Positions 57,600-64,000 of a stretch of 64,000 bases of DNA are shown in pieces (the first letter of the stretch is position 1; each line of letters starts with the position of its first letter). The notes below the pieces were generated by a model. It did no database searches and was not told where the DNA came from. It saw only the letters and a list, made by a program, of their open reading frames with translations. A program made the translations under genes and the position numbers. Origin of the DNA: Pararge aegeria (Eukaryota; Arthropoda; Insecta; Lepidoptera; Nymphalidae). The stretch is taken from contig NC_053180.1 of assembly GCF_905163445.1 (NCBI RefSeq), positions 13,196,701 through 13,260,700 on the forward strand, written 5' to 3'.

Positions 57600-57970
57600 T
57601 TATTATCATCATCATCATTTCAACCAACCAATGGACGTCAACTGCTGGACATAGGTCTTTTGTAGGTAGTTCCACAATCCACGGTCCTGGGCCGCTTGCC
57701 TCCAGCGGCTCCCAGCAACCCGCCTGATGTCAACTGCCCACCGCGTTTGGGGCCGACCCCGCCGGTCGCCATTCCAGCACCTTCAGGCCCCAACGTCGAT
57801 CGGTTATCCACTTCAGCTTCGCGACTCGCTGAGCTATGTCGGTAAATCTAGTTCTCCTAAGGATCTCCTCATTTCTGATTTGATCACGTAGCATAGCTCT
57901 CCCCATGGCCCGCTGAGTGACTCTGAGCCTTCTTATGTTTTTTTTTGTGTACTGGACTAATTCTCCAAAC
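57600..57970 (-). mobile_element. RTE-clade LINE, ORF2 carboxy-terminus and 3' end
   Basis: The minus strand encodes RNEEILRRTRFTDIAQRVAK-LKW, DRRWGLKVLEWRP and, further on, VAGSRWRQAAQDRGLWN, the standard RTE carboxy-terminus. It is followed by CCTATGTCCAGCAGTTGACG, TCCATTGG and a (GAT)n tail. The largest RTE piece in the window; a small deletion or shift lies near residue GSAPNAVGS. Confidence 0.75.
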
Positions 57971-59446
57971 TTTACACACAAGTAATTAAAATATGGCTTA
58001 CAAAATAAGACAAGTAGGAAAAATAACTTTAAATAGGAGATCGCAAGTAATACCTATTGTGCATATTATTAATGTGAAAGTTCTTACCTAGGTATTCAAA
58101 ACATGCGGAGAAATTTGCAGGCCAATATTAAATAACAACAAAGATTGGTTTCTTTGTGTTAAATTGTGTTGTTTATAATATATTCATCTTCAGGAGGCCA
58201 TACAAAATACTCATATAAAAAATAGGTACTTACTTGCATTAAACTGAGGCTCCTAGAAATTTATGTGAGAAAATAACCATATACGTATTTATACCATAAA
58301 TAATTAAAGTCTATTTAACGTGCAGCCTTTTTACGTGCTCCATCAAACGGCATTTTGGTGTTTTCACTGTGCATAACCGACTCTCAAAACACCTACCTTT
58401 TGGGTAAATTTGTTATTTGCCTGTAGCTTACTATTTAGAATTTCTGAGCGGCGCAGCCATGTTCAAAACGGCGGCAAAGGTGACAGCAAAAAAAGACACG
58501 GAAAGTCTTGGCTAAATATTAGTAGCATTACATACCAAGTCAATATGGTTAGGTAATAAAGACCATATGGACCCAAAATAATTTATATTTTACATCTAAC
58601 AATATTTGCATTACTTCCGTGTAGTTCTGGTAATTCCGGCGTGAAGTTTACAACATCATGAGTAGTATAGTAGTAGTTACTCTTTTACTCTTATTTAAAA
58701 ACCAGTTCTATTATCCTTAATAGAGCGCGTGAGATAAACATTAATAGTTCTACAGACAAAATGAATACATCGTGCTAACGAATTTCGGTTCCAATTTGCT
58801 ATGATTTTCCCAGCATATACTTTGTCACGTTCTGACACATAATGATAGAGAGAGAGATATATATAATTCCACAGTCACTATTTGAACCACACTTTTGTAA
58901 CGGATTATCCACATTTTCAACCAACTTAAAAAAAGGAGGAGGTTCTCAATTTGATTTTTTTATGTTTTCGTATGCTTACGAATGTGTGTGTATCGTGTAT
59001 AATATGTATTTGATGATTATTTTTTTAATTTGGTGAAGATTTATCGGAGGTATCCTGGAGAAGTTGAGGGAATTTTTGTTGCCTATAATATTTGGGTATT
59101 TTTAAAAAAAACTTGTGAATCTTCTTTTTCAACGGTCCAATTGAACTGATGATGACGACCAAAGTTTAGTTGTTTAACAAAGTAAGTTCTTTTTTGCAAT
59201 AAAAATGTTCAAATATTCTAACAACGCCAAGCGCAATGTGATCTAAATTAAAAGAAAAAAAACTTGCACAAACTTCGGAGAATGGTATTTTTTTTTGTAA
59301 TTTTTCACGATGATTCAAAAAAGTTGTATGTTTATAGTGTGATGTTTTTAAGCATAGGTAGTTTAAACGATCTGTCCTCCTCTTCTGTGATTGATGGTTT
59401 TACTAATCTTCATGGATGCTAGCAGATAATTCACATTGATGAGCGC
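57971..59446. other. Gene-free stretch
   Basis: No supported gene. 59040-59420 is poly-A/T rich. Confidence 0.4.
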
Positions 59447-59602
59447 ATTCTGACACTCTCAAGAGTTCTCCATAATGTTCTACAAGGCGTGTGAAGTCTA
59501 ACAATTTGCACTGAGTCAGTATGGTGGACAGTGGCCTTAAGCCCTTCCTGTTCTGAGACCCGTGCCCTATAATGGGCTGATAATAGGTTTATAATGATGA
59601 TG
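59447..59602 (+). mobile_element. SINE B, 3' portion
   Basis: CTCAAGAGTTCTCCATAATG, TTCTACAAGGCGTGTGAAGT, TATGGTGGACAGTGGCCTTA and GACCCGTGCCCTATAATGGG, then AATGATGATGATGA. Confidence 0.7.
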
Positions 59603-59892
59603 ATGAGGCATACTCAGACTGAACTAAGCTCTTCATTGGTGTTCAACGTAGTTCAAGTCAACGTAGTTTCTCCAATAACAAAATCAGTTTACACAGATGA
59701 TATGACGATAGGATCCATTGCAGAGTGATTAGTCAAAGATGCATGAACTATGACTGACACTCTGTAATTTTTGATATAAACGAAGAACTTGCCGGCATTG
59801 AAAAAAATATATTCTTGTTACTAAAATAGCATCTACTTTATCCCGTATAAAATATTCAGAATCATGGTGAGACTAGTATGACGTCGGTTTTG

Positions 59893-59930
59893 TATTCATA
59901 ATGGAGACTTGTAGCTGCTGTAGTCAGTAT
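59893..59930 (+). promoter_or_regulatory. Candidate core promoter of serpin 2
   Basis: TCAGT at 59924-59928 fits the arthropod initiator. TATTCATAA at 59893-59901 lies about 33 bp upstream of the presumed +1, a plausible TATA-like box. This would give a 5' UTR of about 37 nt. Serpin 1 has a similar CAGTATTGC at about 41176, without an obvious TATA box. Confidence 0.4.
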
Positions 59931-59962
59931 TTTGCTGACCATTGTAACAGACAAACGGAACG

Positions 59963-61159
59963 ATGAAATGCTTATTAAGTTTTTTTGTGTTTACGATCGC
60001 GTCGTGTTTTGCTATTAGTGTAGATTTCAGTGAAAGACCAAGAAATTTTAGCATAGAACTAATATATCATACTCAATTAGAAGAAAATGGGCATGTTGTC
60101 ATATCGCCTTTTGGAATATGGAGCTTGATGACAGGCGTTACGATTGGTACTTTAGGTAAAAGCAGAGATCAACTGATAAGAGCATTTGTTTTACCTCCAT
60201 ACGATGATTTAATTCTAAACGGATATGCAAATATAACTAAAACAGTTTTGGACCCAACCACCAAAGGAGTCACACTTAAAACTCAAAACTTTCTTTTCCT
60301 TGATAAAGGTTTCAGCATATTTGAAAATTACAAAAAAAAACTGACAACAGATTTTGCGGCAATGATTGAAAATCTAGACTTTCAAAATCCAACGACAGCT
60401 GCTCGTGTAGCGAATAAAATTATTATGAACTCTGGTGCCACCGTCTCGAATGTGATGCGTTCATCTGACTTTGCAGAATCAAGAATGATCTTGACCAATG
60501 TAATTTCTTTCAAGGGCCTATGGTCGTCGCCTTTTAACACAACAGATACGGTACAGGAACCGTTCTATGATGAGAATAAAAATTTGCTTGGCAGAGTTAA
60601 TATGATGTATCAAAGAGCACCATTACCTTACTCCCACATAAAGGAAATGAAAGCTTTCGTATTGCAAATGTCATACGGAAACGATGACAAATATTGCATG
60701 CTCGTTGTTTTACCGTATCCAAAAGTTAAAGTGACTGATGTGTACAAGAAGTTTGCAAGCGTATCCCTCAAGGATATATTTGCCAAAATTGATGATGACG
60801 TAAAAGAGTTCGGATTGGAAGATGTTGACGTTAAATTGCCCAGATTTAAAATAAGTACGAACATTGTTTTAAACAAGCCGTTAAACCAAATGGGTGTTTA
60901 CGATATATTCAATCCAAATAAGGCAAACTTCAAGCGAATTACAGAGGAAGAAATATATATCTCCGCGATAGTACACAAAGCTGACATAGAGGTCACGGAG
61001 TCTGGGACCGTAGCATCGGCATCTACCTCGGCGTATTTCTCCGACCGTATATCAACTCCAAACTTCGAAGCAAATAGGCCTTTTATATACTTCGTAATGG
61101 AAAAACCCACTGCTACTGTAATATTTGGTGGAATATATATGAAACCAAGTGAATTTTAG
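59963..61159 (+). CDS. Secreted serpin 2 (inhibitory type, predicted P1 Arg362)
   Basis: Single-exon 398-residue serpin, a diverged paralogue of serpin 1 on the same strand. Signal peptide residues 1-17 (ending CFA). Potential N-glycosylation at NFS (28), NIT (90) and NTT (192). Landmarks: HVVISPFGIWS (44-54), VISFKGLW (180-187), VNMMYQRAP, LPRFKIS, IVHKADIEV, hinge ESGTVASAS with Gly348 at P15. Loop counting and the ANRPF anchor give P1-P1' Arg362-Ile363 with Asp at P2, the same as serpin 1. The C-terminal serpin signature FEANRPFIYFV fits the family pattern. The shutter His is present (His338, Asn179), but the helix-B Asn and second Ser are replaced (His44, Gly51). It probably inhibits a trypsin-like protease in haemolymph. 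The start is the first ATG after the putative initiator, with A at -3. Spn77Ba-like assignment is inference. Confidence 0.95.
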   Translation: MKCLLSFFVFTIASCFAISVDFSERPRNFSIELIYHTQLEENGHVVISPFGIWSLMTGVTIGTLGKSRDQLIRAFVLPPYDDLILNGYANITKTVLDPTTKGVTLKTQNFLFLDKGFSIFENYKKKLTTDFAAMIENLDFQNPTTAARVANKIIMNSGATVSNVMRSSDFAESRMILTNVISFKGLWSSPFNTTDTVQEPFYDENKNLLGRVNMMYQRAPLPYSHIKEMKAFVLQMSYGNDDKYCMLVVLPYPKVKVTDVYKKFASVSLKDIFAKIDDDVKEFGLEDVDVKLPRFKISTNIVLNKPLNQMGVYDIFNPNKANFKRITEEEIYISAIVHKADIEVTESGTVASASTSAYFSDRISTPNFEANRPFIYFVMEKPTATVIFGGIYMKPSEF

Positions 61160-62934
61160 ATGACGCAAGTGTTGTGCGTTATGTAAGAACATATTTGTAG
61201 ATGTTTGTTATGTGTATATGTTATGAATATCCAAACACTCACAATGAATCCGTAGGAATTAGTGCTTCTTGACCTGTGTTCAATGCATACCTATTGAAAT
61301 AACAAAAATACTCAAAACCACTCTTACTGTTGATTTTGTTACTAGTGTTAATATAGTCTTACTTAAATCTAGTGTGGGCAAGACTGAAAATAAGTGTCAT
61401 GAATCTAATTTTTAATGAATGTATTATTTTAAATTTTGATTCTCATAATCATCAGCTTTCACTATGTTTCTTCACAGCATCTTTTGCTATGCTAAAAAGT
61501 AAATAAATCTAATAATTGGAAAGGGTGAAACCACCCATATAATGTTTCTCAAGTAGTCTATTTAAAGCAATGACTCTAATTTAAAATAAAGTATCTGTTT
61601 TCATAAAAAAAAAATTGAAATTGCCAACTTTAATTTTATTATTGTAATGACTTGAATGAGATGACTTACATGTTTAAGCTTTTGATTAACACCTATATGT
61701 GTAATTTATTTTTTTATATTATCTAGGAGTTCCATAACCATAACCTTTTTGTTGTTGCAGTAGAAGCGCGTGGCCCCATTTGACCTTAAATTTTTGTGGT
61801 TGTCACTGGGTACTTTGTTATGACAACTTTGCACGGTTATTTCTCTAAAATTAATGTGCACAGAACAAAGAAGTGAAACAAATATTTTTCATTATTACGG
61901 ATGAATAATATAATACTTCACGGCTTAGGTATACACCCTTTGCATCGGGTTATCCCGCCTTTCAAAATAGTCGTGTACAAGAACACGTTGCCGATGCCAG
62001 ATTGTATTAAATATAATTATTGATTTGACTTACCAACTTATACATATAAATTTAATATGCTTACATAATTTATAGCCAGCAGGGCTTATTTGCATTTATT
62101 ATACTATTTATTAATAACACTGATTAAATATAAATATCACCAAATATTTGTAGCTACCCGAGGATAGCCAACGTTTCATCGTTTTGTTTATGTAAATTAG
62201 GTATATAAATTTGATAAAAATAAAGTTTTAATCACACAGCCTGATACAAACATACTTACTAAGAAATGCCATTGAAATTATTATTGCTTATCACACATCT
62301 CAATAAAAAAACCTCAATTGTTGATGCTATAATTAGCAACTACGTAGGTACATACTTAGTTTTTAACTGAACAGCTTGTATTCAACTTACGGATGAACTT
62401 GAGACGCCATCAAAAAATATTGCATATGTAGCAGCGATATACAACTTGTAAATGAAAACCGAAATAATACTGCACAGGCTTTACATTATGTACTGTCTCT
62501 GAGACTTATCTGTAAAATCGAAAACCTAATAGTTTTTGAGGTAACCTCAGCCATAGTTTTTACTGAAAGAAATCATATACAGCCCTAACATCACATGCAA
62601 AATTCAAATTATGTGACTCCTGTCACTTTATTCGGTACGCGTCGCGTAGCGTAGTTACTATGCGCGTGTCGGTCTTTTATCTTCAATGAAGTTGTCATAA
62701 GTAAACATTTAGAGTTAGGTTGTGTGAAAAATAAATGTGCTTCTTTTGATTTAATATTTTTACAGGATGATTCTTTATGAAATATACTAAGGCATCCTTC
62801 AATATAATTTCGTAATTGTAATTCTTTGATTATGCGCGAGTATTCCAGTACGCGATGTGAATGACACACAAGGACTGCGTTGAAATTGCAAGCCAACTGC
62901 AATATTACGATTTGGAGTGTAATATATTTGTACG
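61160..62934. other. Serpin 2 downstream region, no other gene
   Basis: AATAAA poly(A) candidates occur at 61502-61507 and 61585-61590. Beyond these the DNA is AT-rich. Frames at 62609-63029 (minus) overlap in two registers and lack domains. Confidence 0.4.
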
Positions 62935-63110
62935 GTTGGCATAACTGCATCATAACGGCAAACCGACTGCTCAGTCCGCTTGCAGTCAGCGTCCAATTCT
63001 ATCGACTGCACGTTGACTGCGCTTAGCATGATTTCATTGCATTAGGACTGCATATTAACCAATAGCAGCTGGCGTTCAGTTCTAATGCATTCCGTGTTAG
63101 AAGTCGAAGG
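62935..63110. repeat. Inverted-repeat-containing, GC-richer patch
   Basis: GCATTAGGACTGCA near 63040 pairs imperfectly with the reverse complement of CAGTTCTAATGCATTCC near 63077. The patch also has repeated GACTGC motifs (CGACTGCTCAG, CGACTGCACGTTGACTGCGC). Possibly MITE-derived. Confidence 0.3.
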
Positions 63111-63394
63111 GCCGTACAGGATAGTGGTTTTCAAGTAATGGACTATAGGTACTAGATACTAGACAATCTGTTCGATGTCAGTTTATTAATACGGACATAA
63201 GTTGGCCGGATTGATAAAATCAAAAGTGGCTGTGCATATACAGTTTTTATGACCTCAATCAGTGTATCACTTTACTCTGTCAACTCAATAGCCAAATAGA
63301 GTATAATCACAAATCAATTGTAATAATTCTGTTGTACACAAATAACTCAGTGGGTATGACTTCGACTAGGCCAGTAGGTAGGACTTCGACTAGC
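63111..63394. other. Gene-free stretch
   Basis: Nothing recognised, apart from a small duplication of GACTTCGACTAG near 63360-63385. Confidence 0.35.
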
Positions 63395-63530
63395 CCAGTT
63401 CTCAAAGGTGCGTGGAGTCCACCAATCCGAACTGGGCCAGCGTGGTAGACTACGGCCTCAACCCCAGCTCATTGTGGGAGGAGACCCGTGCCCAGTAGTG
63501 GGCCAGTAATAGATTTTATATAATGACACA
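63395..63530 (+). mobile_element. SINE B, 3' portion
   Basis: TTCTCAAAGGTGCGTGGAGT, CCACCAATCCGAACTGGGCC, AGCGTGGTAGACTACGGCC, GACCCGTGCCCAGTAGTGGG, then AATAGATTTTATATAATGA. Confidence 0.75.
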
Positions 63531-63639
63531 AATCACTCAGCTAAACTAAATTATAAAGTAATTGAGAAGTCAAAAAATACTACTATTCTTTCTTCCAAAA
63601 ATATAACATATTGAAAAGGATTATTTATTTATTTTTTTA

Positions 63640-63785
63640 CTCCACTGGAAGTTAGCCCTTGACTGCAAACTCACCTGGTGGTAAGTGATGATGCAGTCTA
63701 AGAAGATTGGTGGCTAAACTATTTAGAGGTATGGCAGTTATATTAAACCCTTATCTCTTATTAATCTATATGTGGCAACTAGGCA
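63640..63785 (+). repeat. Repeat family D copy
   Basis: AAGTTAGCCCTTGACTGCAA, CTCACCTGGTGGTAAGTGAT and GATGCAGTCTAAG, then GGTATGGCAGTTATATTAAA. A widespread lepidopteran repeat. The frame at 63707-63955 begins inside it and is probably not a gene. Confidence 0.55.
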
Positions 63786-63967
63786 TGGCCAAAGAGCACC
63801 AGACCAGACCAGCGGCAAAGCGATCGCCAGTGCGACAGTCGAGGTCATCAAGCCGTCGTATACCTACTGTCCTCACATATCATGACATTGATAGCCTAGG
63901 CATCTGGAAAAGTACCTTTGGCAGTTCCGACAGGTCATATTTTATTATATTTTAACTGATTTCTACA

Positions 63968-64000
63968 TCCTCATCATCACCTCAATCGATGGAGGTCCAC
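63968..64000 (-). mobile_element. RTE-clade LINE 3' end, continues beyond the window
   Basis: CATCCTCATCATCACCTCAA, then TCGATGGAGGTCCAC, is the reverse complement of the RTE terminus (GTGGACCTCCAT-GA followed by a GAT-rich tail). The body lies past position 64000. Confidence 0.5.

Noticed and set aside
62609..63029. Minus-strand frames of 114 and 76 codons
   Set aside because: They overlap in different registers, without start context, domain or splice signals that would support a gene.

Overview
The window looks like chromosomal DNA from a lepidopteran, probably a butterfly. It is strongly AT-rich and crowded with tRNA-headed SINEs, RTE and jockey/CR1-type LINE fragments and short inverted-repeat DNA transposons of the kinds that fill moth and butterfly genomes. 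There is no operon structure, ribosome-binding-site logic, CRISPR array or prokaryotic mobile element. Species assignment is inference; no single-copy marker other than the serpins is present.

Only two convincing host protein genes are present, both on the + strand and both single uninterrupted 398-codon reading frames for secreted serpins: 41214-42410 (serpin 1) and 59963-61159 (serpin 2). Each has a signal peptide, the full serpin fold and a reactive-centre loop of canonical length. Counting the loop against alpha-1-antitrypsin places P1-P1' at Arg362-Ile363 in both, preceded by Asp at P2. They are diverged paralogues and probably inhibit trypsin-like (for example clip-domain) proteases in haemolymph. 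The 17.5 kb between them holds a nearly intact LINE, several SINEs, a 44-bp minisatellite and a matched pair of MITEs.

Layout: 1-41 kb is non-genic, with scattered SINE A (tRNA-headed, about 250 bp, both orientations), SINE B (tRNA-headed, every copy found is on the + strand), RTE 3' ends, and several unnamed repeat families that I call C to J by internal comparison. 41.2-42.4 kb is serpin 1. 43.2-51.7 kb is repeat-dense: a GC-rich block, SINE A copies, a SINE held between 73-bp perfect inverted arms, the minisatellite and paired MITEs. 52.28-55.83 kb is a minus-strand non-LTR retrotransposon with endonuclease and reverse transcriptase domains, broken by a single-base homopolymer frameshift. 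56-59.9 kb holds a foldback element and an RTE 3' end. 59.96-61.16 kb is serpin 2. The last 3 kb is repeat debris, ending inside another RTE 3' end.

The most interesting signals are (i) the serpin pair, with a shared Asp-Arg-Ile reactive site but complementary changes in the shutter residues, and (ii) a recurrent pattern of perfect or near-perfect short-loop inverted duplications, several of them anchored at SINE heads, which looks like a template-switch or snap-back mutational signature. I found no evidence for a wholly new enzymatic system.
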